Shown piece by piece: positions 1-10,982 of a DNA stretch of 59,183 nt. Position numbers and translations under genes: made by a program. Position 1 is the stretch's first letter. Every line of letters begins with the position of its first letter. The notes beneath the pieces are model-generated. The model worked only from the letters and a program-made list of their open reading frames with translations. It was not told the DNA's origin and did no database searches. This DNA comes from Hemicentrotus pulcherrimus (lineage: Eukaryota; Echinodermata; Echinoidea; Camarodonta; Strongylocentrotidae): NCBI GenBank assembly GCA_003118195.1, contig BEXV01000562.1, forward strand, positions 49,633 through 108,815, given 5' to 3'.

Positions 1-321
1 GTGCACTGCGGTTTGCAGGCCCGTCGGTCGAAATGGCTGGTTAGTGTTATCAGGGGCTTTAACCCTGGTGCTATTTAGGCTTTTCATCATTCATGCAGTT
101 TCGCTCATATAGTTACAATAGGCGGATGAGACACTCCTCTCCTAGCCACCCTGGTCTGTCCGCCACCAACTGAACAAATCAGATGGTTCACAACCCCTAC
201 CAGCTTGAAGGTAGACCAGGACGTTTACCTTGATCCTCACAAGTTGGTTCTTCCCTCACACTGCAAGCGTAGTGCTACCGGGAAGGCTCTCCCCCTTGCG
301 TTCCATAATAAAATGGGAGGG
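1..321 (-). mobile_element. RTE-like LINE, 5' end only
   Basis: This is the 5' leader of the element described at 7940-11380, cut off by the window edge. On the minus strand it runs from about 321 down to 1. It includes the start of the open frame that precedes the endonuclease domain in the longer copies. The boundary at about 321 is approximate and was placed where similarity to a LINE leader seems to stop; no target-site duplication was identified. Confidence 0.6.
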
Positions 322-1718
322 TCAAGATTTTTATTAATTGTGTTTATTTCTCGTTTGTTCATATTTTAATTGAAACGACTTTGTAAAACAAAAAGCTTTG
401 TAAACTTTATTTGCTGTTATTATGGAAATCGATGATATTTTAGTTTAAAAAATAAGTGAAACATCATGTAGCAGTATAGATACAAGGAAGCACGTTATAA
501 TGCCACTGTCGGCTAACATTAATCAAGCCTACCGACAAGAAATAGATTTAATTAACCTCGAAAGCGCCTTGAGCATTTAATTAAAATGGATAATACCGCT
601 ATATAAACCTCATGTATTATATTATTGTTAGCATTATTGTTAACCTCTTTCTATCATACAGTAGTATAAAACTATTTCTATTGTCTTTGAGGGATAGTTA
701 AGTTGCAGAGGGTGCTACACAAAATATATATTTTTTTGTGAGATAATGAAAAAAATCAGTGGCAAAAGAAAGAACATCCAATTAAAATGCAAAATCATCT
801 TTGTTTGATCAAAATCGGTTCAGAGAAGGCTGAAATCTTCTTAAATATAACAATTTCTAATATTTGTGTACCACCACAAATATTCGATAATTTGAACCAG
901 CCGTTAAAAAGACGAAATAGCGCCACTTACGTTGTATTTCAACCAATGCCGATGTACGGAGAAACGGATTGTAAAATTCAGAGTCAAATAAAATATGAGA
1001 GGTTTATAAACATACCCTTCGGCATTCATTATTAAAGTGTAAGCCTTATTTCTGCCCATACTTGAGATTGAGTGTTTAATTTCTAAATTGATTTTTGTAT
1101 CAGGAATAATCCTGGCCTTAAGTAGATACGGTGAATATAATGAGGTATTAGATAGGAGATTATTCCGCAACAGGAAATGGCTTTTTTTTGCAAAGGGGGG
1201 GGGGGAGATATTTTTGGCCGCCTATGACTGAGGCATAAGGATGAACAGCTGAGATCAGGCGTGTTTCTTGTGGTATAGAAGAGCCTACTCTCAAATACCT
1301 CCAGACACACCATCGAGAAGAGGTATAACGATTACATTACCACAAATGCCAATAATCAGTCGGTTTGGAGATGTTACTGTGGTATGAATTTTAAATCTCT
1401 TTCCAAAATTTAATAATATTCAAACCTGTAGGAGAAGAGCCTCTTAGTTGTAAATAAGAGTTTCGGGAAGAAAATGGGAGTTTATGCTTTTAGACATCTT
1501 TATAAAAAACAGATACAATACGAATAAGATCTGATAACCTTTTTTGCACGGTAAAATGCATGAAAAAATGATTTAGAATATGCATCTCTAGTCCCTTCGC
1601 AAACGGATTATTTGCATTGTAATCGAGAGAGCCTAATTGATCGCAAATATCCTTAATTTGATATAACAAATATTGCATGCATTCGTTGTTCAATACTATA
1701 TTCACCTCCCAGTTCTAA

Positions 1719-1788
1719 ATTCCCTCGAGTCATTATATTTTAACCTCGGCCTACGGCCTTGGTAAAATATAACACCACTCGGGAAATT
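1719..1788. repeat. 70-bp near-palindrome
   Basis: The left arm begins AATTCCCTCGAG and the right arm ends CACTCGGGAAATT. Inner arms of TATATTTTAACC and GGTAAAATATAA flank a GC-rich centre GGCCTACGGCC. The sequence can fold into a long hairpin. The same structure recurs at about 12780-12849, 23219-23288 and 33659-33728, but those are the redundant copies of one locus. Its function is unknown. It could be a very short foldback element. Confidence 0.7.
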
Positions 1789-2228
1789 CTGAATTTTATT
1801 TCCTAGCACAACTAAAAAGTCGATGGCTCCTTAACATTGTTTACAAAATCAAGTGAAAGTGAATAAAAAAATGAAAATGAATATGAGACGCCATATTATT
1901 TTGAAAGAGGGGAGGGGTCTATGAACGTCTAATTTTCTTTCAAATATGTGTTAGAATATATTTTTATTGTTGAGGGGAGGTGGGGGGGGGGTTGAAGGGG
2001 AAAGAACCACAATGATCTCGTATAGGTTTACTGTTTTGGCTAGTACTGAATGTAAATCGCCTCGATCTGACTAAACCATGATAGACGATTTCGTTTCATT
2101 TCATTTATTTTTTTTCACGGAGAAAATTGCTTAAACCAATGGCTGTTCTTCTAGCACCACAATATTTTGAAATGTTCAGAATTATCTTTACTAGTTTTCC
2201 GTCTTTGCGAATGGAGATTAATGCCAGC

Positions 2229-2229
2229 N
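2229..2229. other. Assembly join (single N)
   Basis: A lone N separates sequence matching 13290 from sequence unrelated to what follows 13290 in the other copies. It is best read as a contig join of unknown true spacing. Confidence 0.9.
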
Positions 2230-3597
2230 AAAGCAAAACGGAAACACGTATATCAAGATTGATGGAGTAGGATTCTCGCCTAAGGCGTTTTATTTTACCC
2301 CTGGCATTTTTAAACTCTGACATTTTTACCTGGGACATTTCTACACCGAACCTTTGTCACAAAGTATTGACGAATTCGGAACAAAAATATAATATATCCA
2401 ATGAGTCTTTTCATTTCGTATTTGGTCTGAGAAAAGCTCAAATAGCTAGTGCTGCTAACTTAAGCTAATCAGTACTAGTTTGCAGAAGGGATTAGGGATT
2501 AGGTCACTGGACAGGTGGTTATCTCTTCAACTGAGCTCTCAGTAAACATAAGACAAAGAGGATCATGGGGGACCAATGGTCACCGATTAGGCATTGTTTA
2601 ATATAGAGAGGACGCAAGTAGCTACAAGTAGCAAAAATTTTAGGTGTGGTTTATGCCGTTAGGGACAATAGCTTGGAGTTGCCGCCAAACCAACAAGGCC
2701 TCTCCTGTATGTCATGAAGCACGGTTTTGGAGGACACATGATGTCCTTGGTTAACGAGACACGTTATGCATCAGGTAAAAGTACAATGTCCCATTTGCAG
2801 ACAACATCAAATTCTGTAGAACTTTCCAGGAATTGTGAACATGTCACCTATGTCCTATCTGTGAAATTTAAACGTTAGCATTGTCCTAATATTCAAATTA
2901 TAAGAGGAAAACCGTTTACTTGCTAGAATTCCCTGTCATACACTATTAAGTGACTGACTGACTTCTTAGGTCATAACGTACATGAAATGAGATGCAGAGG
3001 GTAAATCGACATTTGTCTGCATCAATAACCCAATTCTTGAATTTGCCAAAATGTAACAGATTAAATCTTCGCGCAGCACAAAACGCACGACCATTTTGTA
3101 CAAGTGTCAGAAAACCAGACTATAATTACCTTTAGTGATTGCAATCACAAAAATCAATTCGACAACCTATGGCCGTTATTTTCACAGGAGACACTTGAAA
3201 GCCCTTTCGTTTCGAGGGAAGTTCTAAATTAGTATCATCTTTCAAATGCCGTTGAAATTTAAACTTTCATTTTTGGCCTCCAAATGGGACATAGTACCTT
3301 TACCTTTAAGCTACTCTGCTGCAAATCTGTAGCAAAATTGACAAAATGAATTATATCACACCAGTGACAGCATTGGGAGGAAAACTTCACTTTCCCAAAA
3401 CCTGACTTTCCTATAACAAATTCAATTTCAATAATTCAAATCTCAACCTCCGATGAGATCAGTCGTCTTCAGCTCAGAAAAATGAATTGTAAATGAATGA
3501 ATGAAGCTAAATTATTATGATAACCACTGAACAATAAATGTGCCGGGTCTGTATAAAGTTGGAAGACATAATAATTCATTTTCCTTGTCGATCACAG
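2230..3597. other. No gene seen; contains a 531-bp inverted-end repeat
   Basis: This stretch precedes the opsin paralogue exons. No earlier opsin exon (TM1-TM5) was found in it. If those exons exist they must lie left of this contig's start at 2230. Apart from the element at 2774-3304 the sequence is unannotatable. Confidence 0.6.
2774..3304. repeat. 531-bp repeat with 24-bp inverted ends
   Basis: The left end, GGTAAAAGTACAATGTCCCA, continues to TTTG. The right end read in reverse complement is GGTAAAGGTACTATGTCCCA, continuing to TTTG. The two match at 22 of 24 positions. A related right half recurs at about 6884-6997 and in the copy of that region (about 17323-17437), so this is a dispersed family. 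No clear target-site duplication and no coding capacity were seen. It looks like a non-autonomous DNA element of unresolved superfamily. Confidence 0.55.
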
Positions 3598-4674
3598 AAT
3601 CAAAGGCATTGACCCACTGCGGACTGAGGATAGAGATATCGCTGTTGTGTTTAGAAGACTACGTAATCACGACACAAAAATTGATACACGTGTGACAAAG
3701 GTAAGGGATGAAGGACAGGAAATCAAGGTTTTATAATTTGAGCGACACTGTTGGTGCATAATGTATTCAACTATAGCTCTTTACTACGATTTTGTCAATA
3801 AAATATACAAGATAAAATTCTAAGTTTAGTTCTAGTTTAATAAAGAAATGCCAAAATATGAGATGGAAGTTGCTCATATTATATTTCTTGAATTTTCCTG
3901 CTCATGTGGATTTATTTCTATGATCTCTTCATTCAGATATGCTTCATGATGATGGCGAGTTTCATCGTGGTATGGACACCGTAAGCTGTTGGAAGCATAT
4001 GGGCGTCTCACGTCGGTAAAATAAGTGCGTCCGCTTCGGTGCTCCCTACCATGTTCGCCAAGAGCTCCTGCATGATCAACCCCATCATCTTTCTCACCTC
4101 AAGCTCCAAATTTCGGCATGACCTCAGCAAGTTGTGGAATCGCCCGTCAACATCAGAGCACACCATACGAGTCGAGGAGCGCTCAAGGGAACAGCGTTCC
4201 TTCTTCGTCCGACAGAGCGCCCTCCCCGACGCCATGGGAAGCCATTCAGCTTCTGTCTACTACGACAAGGAACGGATATACATTGGTGAGATGCGTGCGG
4301 CTAACATCCAGAAAGAAGCAGACCTCCTGCATCGTGATCCTGAGGCTATATCCATAGGGTCCTCCACGAGCTCTAGTCTGCAATTTGTCTTTAAAGATCG
4401 GCAAAATCGCTACAAGAAAAAGGCAGGAGAAGCAAGCGAGAAGGGTGTAAATATCCTCCATTTCCCCTATGACGATACCGAGGGAAGTATGACGTATGAC
4501 AGTTTGATGAAGCCAAGGTCCCATTCAGTCGCTTCTGACAATATCAGCAGTGTTTTCGTGCCGTCACTCAAGAGACCGACTAAGAAAAGATCCATGTCTA
4601 ATCCCGACATTCCTAATACATCTGCGGACATTTTCACCGTGAGCCCTTCTACCATTAGAAATCTACAGAAGTAA
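3598..4674 (+). pseudogene. Go-type opsin paralogue, last two exons, premature stop in TM6
   Basis: Exon 3598-3700 encodes the third cytoplasmic loop (begins IKGIDPLRTED, ends KIDTRVTK) between an AG acceptor and a GTAAGG donor. Exon 3937-4674 encodes TM6, TM7 and the tail. Both align codon for codon at their starts with exons 4 and 5 of the intact gene at 49840-55321, in the same phase. TM6 reads MMMASFIVVWTP and then TAA at 3982-3984, where the intact copy has TAC (Tyr). After the stop the frame stays open for about 229 codons, including the retinal-lysine motif FAKSSCMINPIIF (Lys codon 4060-4062) and the tail motif VYYDKERIYIGEMRA. Exons for TM1-TM5 are not in this contig. It is either a young pseudogene or a functional paralogue with a one-base sequence error. 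The paralogy is clear; whether the gene is dead is less certain. Confidence 0.85.
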
Positions 4675-4734
4675 TATGACAACAAAATGTATGGTTCCGT
4701 CTTTTGGTTAAAATACGTGAATACTCAGAAAATC

Positions 4735-4900
4735 GGGATGGTCTAGTCACTCTAGTGGATAAGTCTCTGAACTATGGAGTACATGGTGCGGGTTTCAAAA
4801 ACCTGCTACTGTTTACAGTGTTGATGTCCTTTGGCAAAACATTAATCTACATTTGCCAATCTCCACCCAGGTGAAGTAAATGGGTACGCTGAAGGAAAGA
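4735..4900 (+). mobile_element. tRNA-derived SINE (degenerate)
   Basis: It begins GGTCTAGTCACTCTAGTGGA, a tRNA-like 5' region with an A-box-like segment, followed about 50 bases on by a degenerate B box (GGTTTCAAAA). The downstream part contains CTCCACCCAGGTGAAGTAAA and then TGGGTAC, matching the body of the SINE at 49986-50200. It lies just 3' of the opsin paralogue, in sense. Confidence 0.6.
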
Positions 4901-4970
4901 AACAAGAATGTTTGAACACCTCACCATGGTAGCTCAGCTATATCTTGCTGGGATTATACAATGACTCCCG

Positions 4971-5279
4971 GGGGGTGTATCACAAAGATGCTAAGTTGAA
5001 CTTATCTCTAAGTTGGACTTAAAATTATGGGAAGCCATTAGCATCCTTGAAAATATTTTGTAATTTTTGTTTAGAAGGCATAAAAAGTTGATTAAAATCA
5101 TTCATATTTTATATTATCATGGGAGATTTCATGTTCTTGATGTGGAATTTATGAAAAGACTAAAATACTTGAATTTTTGCCTTTGAATATATTTTATTTT
5201 AAGGCTACAAATGGCTCTCCATAATATTTAAGTCCAACTTAGAGATAAGTTATACTTAGGATCTTTGTGAAACACCCCC
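4971..5279. mobile_element. 309-bp MITE with ~60-bp terminal inverted repeats
   Basis: The left end GGGGGTGTATCACAAAGATG and the right end (reverse complement GGGGGTGTTTCACAAAGATC) are nearly the same. Similarity continues inward through ACTTATCTCTAAGTTGGACT on both arms to CCATAAT at the inner edge. The centre is AT-rich and has no coding potential. The superfamily is not resolved because I could not define the target duplication. Confidence 0.75.
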
Positions 5280-5390
5280 AGGGCCCTCAGGTAGGGCCTC
5301 CTGAATAAATATCGGGCTATAAATGATCATTGACGAGGCGAAATCAGTATCATCATAGGAAAGATGTTTATGAGAAAGATTAACAATATA

Positions 5391-6149
5391 CACTGTCGCT
5401 CATAAAGTTGGAATATTTTTGTTTTACCCCAATTTTTGGAATTATTTTGAAAATAATTTTAATAATAGATCTAGATAAAAGTATACATTCTCAGATTTTA
5501 TTGAATAATAATTTGACAATGTGTGTTTTGCGTGACTGCTAAAGCATGTGTATGCTATTATGCTTATCAACCAGGGGACCTACACCCTTATGTCATAAAT
5601 GACAGTAATGAAGATTAATGCCCCCCAAAAGGGTACTAATATGTAGCACATCGACACGGTTTTGATCCTGGGGCCTCACAGTTACGAGGCCATTGCTTTG
5701 TCACTGAACCATGACTGTACGCAGCGGGGGCTAGGGTAGGGGGCAGTTTCCATAATTAAAATAAAAAACAGAAAATGCAATAAATTTTTAATAATTTATT
5801 GCAGCTTACCCCGGTTCCCAACATTAACAAAAATCCTCTGTGTGCCTATGCCTTAAGCCCTAATGCATGGCCGTCAAGAGGATTCTTTTATTTTTGGGAG
5901 CCGGAGTAAAATGCAATAAATTATTGAACATTTATTGCATTTTCTGTTTTTAAAATATTGTTTGGAAACTGCCCCCAACCCTAGCCCCTGCTGCGTACAG
6001 CCATGGTTCAGTGACAAAGCAATGGCCTTGTAACTGTAAAATCTTAGAATGTATACTATTATCTAGATCTATTATTCATAATAAAAATATGAAATAAATC
6101 CATAAATTGTGGTAAAACAACAAAAATACAACCTTAGTCTGCGGCAGCG
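5391..6149. mobile_element. 759-bp foldback element, Tc1/mariner-like ends, TA flanks
   Basis: The left end is CACTGTCGCTCATAAAGTTG. The right end in reverse complement starts CGCTGCCGCAGACTAAGGTT. The outer 17 bases are partly similar and the following 30 more so (ATTTTTG, GTTTTACC). The inner arms are long and well matched: GGCCATTGCTTTGTCACTGA near 5689 and its reverse complement near 6010, then GCAGTTTCC/GGAAACTGC. The element is bounded on each side by TA, the usual Tc1/mariner target. No transposase frame is left. Confidence 0.65.
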
Positions 6150-6518
6150 TATCAGCCAATTACGGGAGAAGAATGCTGTCAACCAGTTAATGAATCGCCA
6201 AGCCTCTACGTATACTTATCAAAAATCTTTTGAAATATTTCAATGTCTTAAATTATATGCCTAACCTAGTCTAAATTCCATGCATGATTGTAAGAGCTCA
6301 TAAATATGAAATTGACATTCCAACTAAATGCATTGTATTGTATTGTATTCATATTCATGCTTTATTGAAGAAAAACAAACAATTTATTTAATATATTTTA
6401 ACTGTTTTGTTTCTTTTCTTGTTTATCAAAAAGTTGTAGATTCTACAGGAGGCCAATAGGCAAAAATCAGTCAACGTTTTATTTATGTAGAATCTGATCG
6501 CTTGTATTTTTTAAATTT

Positions 6519-6629
6519 TGTATATATATATATATAAGTGCGAAAATTCTCAACTTTGACATGACAACGGGTGTTCCAGAATATTTAGGCGTGAAGAATG
6601 GTCTAAGAACGTGAGACGTAGCTGTACTC
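6519..6629. repeat. (TA)n plus ~93-bp dispersed repeat end
   Basis: A TA run at about 6519-6536 abuts AGTGCGAAAATTCTCAACTT, which runs through GTGTTCCAGAATATTTAGGC to GAGACGTAGCTGTACT. The same unit occurs in opposite orientation at 46574-46668, also against a TA run, and in part at 43975-44017. It behaves like one end of a repeat family inserted at TA-rich sites. Confidence 0.65.
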
Positions 6630-8066
6630 TAAAATTTTATTACGATTCAATATATTTGTTTAATTTTGTATATTTTCTGTATAAAATGATATACATATGA
6701 AATATTGTATCAATCCAATGTTAATTATGCATTCAATAAATTTGTTTAATTTCGTTTATTTTCTGTATATATACATATGAAATATATATCAAGCCATATC
6801 ATATTATGATACACAAAAAAGATACAACAATAAATCAAATCAAAATTAAAACTAATGATCGTTGTTTTCACACTTAAAGACATTTTCAAGCTCTTTCGTT
6901 TTGAGGGAAGTTCTAGATTAGTATTATCTTTTAAATGCCGATGATATGTAACCCTTTCATTTTTTGATCCTGCAAATGGGACATAGTACCTTTAAGGTAT
7001 GCGTCTGTGGCAAGAAATAGTACCTGGACCGATTCTGTGCATTCATAAAAATTATGCTTTAATGCCATTGCATAGCTCAACCTGTATGGGGCTTAAAGGA
7101 CCAGGGCTTTATTAAATTAAACTTGTTATCAAACTTGTTATCAATAAAAAGATACGATGATTATTATAAGCTAAGGAATTCCTTGCATTTCATTGGCTAA
7201 GAGCAGATTTGTCACATAGACCATGGCAATTGTTATTTGATAAAACGTTTTATGGAACAGGATCCTAGACTGTATTTGGTTGTACTGTTTTGAAGACGCT
7301 TTAAAGGTTATTATACAATAAGATTGTGTAATCGGAAAATCTTTAACATTGTAAATACTTGTAAATATCGTAGGCATGGCATTGCACCAATGATGCTAAG
7401 GACCAATTAATTGCATGACCAAAATGATGTTATATGCCCTGTTTTCTCAAAGTTACAATGCATTTGCTTTATCATTTTGATGACGCTGTAAGTGCCCATT
7501 TTCATGTAGCGCAGTCCGGGTATCTTTTGTAAAACATTGTAAATGATTAGTACAGTAACACAATACCGTTCATTTGATGTAGTTATGATAATTACATTTA
7601 ATGTGTGATTTATTTACACGGGCCTGCATTGGTATTGTAGAAGTGTTTGAGTTGACTTATTAGCCTTATTGTTTATTGGGTCGGTCGCAAAGGGCAATAC
7701 AACAAGTTTTTATTTTAGGCCTATCAAAATCAAATCAACACTCGGCAACATTGACTCTTGGAATTTGATTTATAGCAACCAATGTTTCGCAATGCTTTTA
7801 GTGCATGATATCTGTCGAATGCATCAGTGTCCCTTTCTCGTGCGTTCGTTGTTTTCCGGGGTTGTTTTGCTTGTCTTATTTTGTAGCGTCCCGTTTTCCC
7901 GATCTTTTCCTTGCATTTTTCACTTTATGATACTATGATATTTTATGTTAGGGAACCTAAATTATACACGCTACGCTTTCCTAGGTTTCCTCCGCAATGC
8001 TGCAAGCAATTATCTTCTTAGTCTCAATTGTATGTTATTCTGCACTGCATGTTCCTTTGACTTGAC

Positions 8067-9568
8067 TTATGCCGTCCACGCAGGCCAGGGGCCTCGTGAT
8101 GGCTTCTGTATGATGATGGAATGCCAAGTTTTTCTGTCCGTAGCCAGTCTTGATGCATCTGTCAGCCTTGGTATAGATCTTACTTTGCAGTCCTCTGAGA
8201 TGCAGTCAAGCCATCTTTTGGGTGGACGGCCTCTTGGTCGATTTCCTGTGACCCTTCCTTCCACGGCAATTTTGGGGTATCTTGTGGGTTTCATTCTTAG
8301 GACGTGGCCGAAATATTTGAGTCTTTTAGTGGAGACTTTGTCCATAACATCTTGGTCGAGGTTGAGGGATTCTTTGATGTGTGTGTTACGGATCTTATCT
8401 AGTCTTGTCACCCCCATTATGCGACGAAGGCATGCCATTTCAAACACTTGAAGTCTGTTGCTATCTTCTTTTTTAACTGTCCAGGATTCTGCCCCATAAA
8501 GCAGTATAGAGAGGATGAGTGATTGGTACAGTTGCATCTTCGTGTGGCTACTAATGCTTTTTGATGTCCATATGTTATTTAGCCTTTGGAAAGCTGCCCC
8601 TGCTTTCCTGATTCGATTCTTAATGTCACTTGTACTTGAGCCGTTTTCTGCTATTTTCCCTCCCAGGTACACAAAATCTTCCACCTGTTTTAGTCTGTCG
8701 TTGGCTATGTCAATGTTGAGGTTGCACTTGCTTTTGCTAATAGCTTGCACTTCTGTCTTTGCTATGTTCACCTTGAGACCAAGGTCCCAGCTTGCCTTGT
8801 AGACTTTATAAACCAGTGTCTGCAGTTCCTCTGGAGTCTCGGCTATCAAGACGATGTCGTCTGCAAAACGTAGGATGTTTATGCAGGTTCCTTGAATGTT
8901 AGCTCCTATTTCGACTTGATCCATTGCCATGGTCATAACTAGCTCGAGGAGTATATTGAAAAGTTGTGGGGAGATGGCACACCCCTGCCTGACTCCTACG
9001 GTTGTCTTGAACCACTCTGTCAGCTCTCCATTTACTCTGACCGTGCTCTGGGATTGTTCATACAGTGCTTGTAACAGTCGTATCAGCTTGCTTGGATATC
9101 CATAACATCCCATCGCCTTCCACAGGCCCTTCTGCCATACCGAATCAAAAGCCTTTTGAAAGTCGATGTAGCAGCAGTACAGGCTTCTGTTCTTTTCCAG
9201 GTATTTCTCAGCTATTTGTCTTAGCGTGAAAATTTGGTCTGTCGTAGCCCTGCCTGGTCTAAATCCTGCCTGGGATTCAGAGAGAATTTCTTCTGTTCTT
9301 TTGAGAATTCTTCTTTGTAGAATTGTTGTCAGTACTTTTCCTGCATGGGACAGTAGGCTGATACCTCTGTAGTTCCCGCAGTTTAGCTTATCTTTCTTCT
9401 TATAGATCAGGGTTATTATTGCTCTTCCCCATTCCTCCGGGAATTTCTCAGACTCCCATATTTGGTTGCAGAGATAGTGACAGATGTCTGTTCCCGTTTC
9501 TCCAGCTGCTTTGATTTCTTCGGAAGTGACTGTATCGAATCCTGGTGCCTTATCCTCACTGAGTTTTT
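8067..9568 (-). pseudogene. RTE reverse transcriptase domain
   Basis: The frame is open from the T-run at 9563-9568 to the stop at 8067. In order it shows KLSEDKAPGFD, KFPEEWGRAIITLIYKKKD, NYRGISLL, QAGFRPGRATTDQIF, YIDFQKAFDSV, GVRQGCAISPQLFN, the catalytic FADD (8856-8867) and VYLGGKI. Downstream come the thumb and C-terminal segments LLYGAESWTVKK, RLKYFGHVLRM and RGRPPKRWLD. All the reverse transcriptase landmarks look intact. The element's defect lies in the upstream frame breaks. A near-identical copy lies at 18506-20007. Confidence 0.85.
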
Positions 9569-9642
9569 TATTGCACTTTTAATTTCCTCCTTCAGTATGT
9601 TTGGCTCTGGGTCATCTGAAGAGCTGTTGGGTAAACTGTTTG

Positions 9643-10260
9643 CTACTGTGTCGTTTTTGGGGTTGTGTTCATTTTTAGTTCGTCGTAGTTTTCTTTCCAT
9701 CTCTTCTTTACTTCTGATTTTTCTGTTAGAGTTCTCCCTGTCTTGCTCTTAACTGATTGCATTCTCTTTGATGCTGATTCGGTGATTTTCTTAATTGCTG
9801 CGTAGACCTCCTTTGATTTAGCAGCTTGGTGTGCGCTTTCTACTCTACTGCATAGGTCTTGGAGCCACGCATCTTTACAGCCCCTAGTCTTCCTCTTTAT
9901 CTCTCTATTCAGAAAGTTGTACCTTGGTTTCAGTGTAGGGTCGTTTTGTTTAGCTTTTTTGATTTTGCTGCGTTCTTCGCTGAGATCTAGTACTTCTTGT
10001 GAGATCCATGCTTCCTGCGGTCTGTTCTTTTCCATTCCCAGAACATCCTTTGCTGTGCTGTTAAATGCTTGCCTGATCTTTTCCCAGATGCTATCTATGT
10101 CTAGGTGGGTATCAGAGTGATCCAGCAGCGGTCTGAACTTCCCTCCGATTATGGCCTGGTATTTTTTTGATGTGTTTTCATCTGTCAGTTTCGACACATC
10201 GTATCTCTTCATTATGTTCTGTTTGGGTTTAGTTTTGAATCGTAGCTTGAAATTGCAGAT
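9643..10260 (-). pseudogene. RTE linker between endonuclease and reverse transcriptase
   Basis: This frame follows the break near 10260. It contains MKRYDVSKLTDENTSKKYQA and a charged helical stretch ending WKENYDEL, typical of the region between the two enzymes in RTE/BovB-type polyproteins. It leaves frame at the T-run 9672-9676, where one missing base would explain the shift to the next segment (KNEHNPKNDTVANSLP). The annotated ATG overlaps the upstream stop as TAATG, most likely by chance. Confidence 0.65.
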
Positions 10261-10982
10261 ACTGAGGCCACATCAGCACTTGGAAAACTTCTAGCGCATT
10301 GGACGCTTGATTTCCATTTGTTGTTCACCATGACAAAGTCTATCTTGTTTTTGGTTCTCCCGTCCGGCGACTCCCATGTCCATTCACGACTTGCCTTCTT
10401 CTGTTTGAACATGGTTTTTGCAATAGCTAGATTGTTGGCCATGCAAAAGTTCAAAAGCTTTTCTCCTCTGTTGTTCATTTCTCCGTACCCATGATGTCCT
10501 ATGACGTTCTTCCAGGTGTCCCAGTCTCTCCCTACTTTTGCGTTTAAATCGCCTTGCACTATCAGTATGTCCTTGTTAGGAGTGTCATCTATTGTTTGTT
10601 GAAGCTGGTCATAAAATGTGTCTATCATTTCCTCTCTGTCTGCCATATTCGGTGCATACACCTGGATTATGGTTAACGCTCCAGCCTGTGTTTGGAATCT
10701 GGCCGAGATCAGTCTAGGTGATATGGTGTTATATCCCAGGAGTGCTTTTTGTGCTTGTTTGTTGAGGATCAGAGCGACGCCTCTCCTGTGTACATCTTCC
10801 TCGCTAGCACACAGTACTTTGTATCCTCCCTCTGTGAAATCTCCTAATTCTTTCCAGTCAGTCTCTGAGACTCCAATAACTTCCCACTTGAATTTTTCCA
10901 ATTGGTTCAGTAGAATGTCTAGTTTTCCATCTTGATTTAGAGTACGCACATTCCATGTGCCAATACCTATCAGTTTTTTTTG
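10212..10982 (-). pseudogene. RTE endonuclease domain (frameshifted)
   Basis: The natural start of the domain reads IGTWNVRTLNQDGKLDIL. Family motifs follow: a GVSETDW segment with the conserved Glu, an IIQVYAPNMADREE strand, the catalytic QGDLNAKVGRDW and the late KIDFVMVN strand. This is the exonuclease-endonuclease-phosphatase fold that nicks target DNA for reverse transcription. The final catalytic S-D-H motif expected after GADVAS is missing: a small deletion near 10260 shifts the frame, which then ends at 10212. The corresponding frame downstream resumes as CNFKLRFKTKPKQN. The same lesion is present at 20651-21388. The protein is probably not functional as written. Confidence 0.8.

Larger units (their letters stand above)
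1..2228. repeat. Extra partial copy of the duplicated segment (first piece)
   Basis: Read along its length this matches 11059-13290, 21498-23729 and 31941-34169 with only scattered substitutions and small indels. It ends at a single N. Positions 1 to about 321 are the 5' end of the RTE-like LINE (minus strand). The rest, about 322-2228, is AT-rich, with short reading frames that show no recognisable domain and no splice context, plus a G-run near 1196 and a near-palindrome at 1719-1788. I see no gene in it. It shares several variants with the fourth piece rather than the second and third, for example a 3-base difference near 786 and AAG versus ATG near 827. Confidence 0.9.

Noticed and set aside
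787..1035. 82-residue frame repeated four times across the window
   Set aside because: Repeated only because the segment is redundant; no domain, and an opposing frame of similar length exists.
10210..10214. TAATG overlap between the RTE endonuclease stop and the next ATG, resembling stop-restart coupling
   Set aside because: In RTE elements endonuclease and reverse transcriptase form one protein, and the frame change is already explained by a small deletion near 10260.
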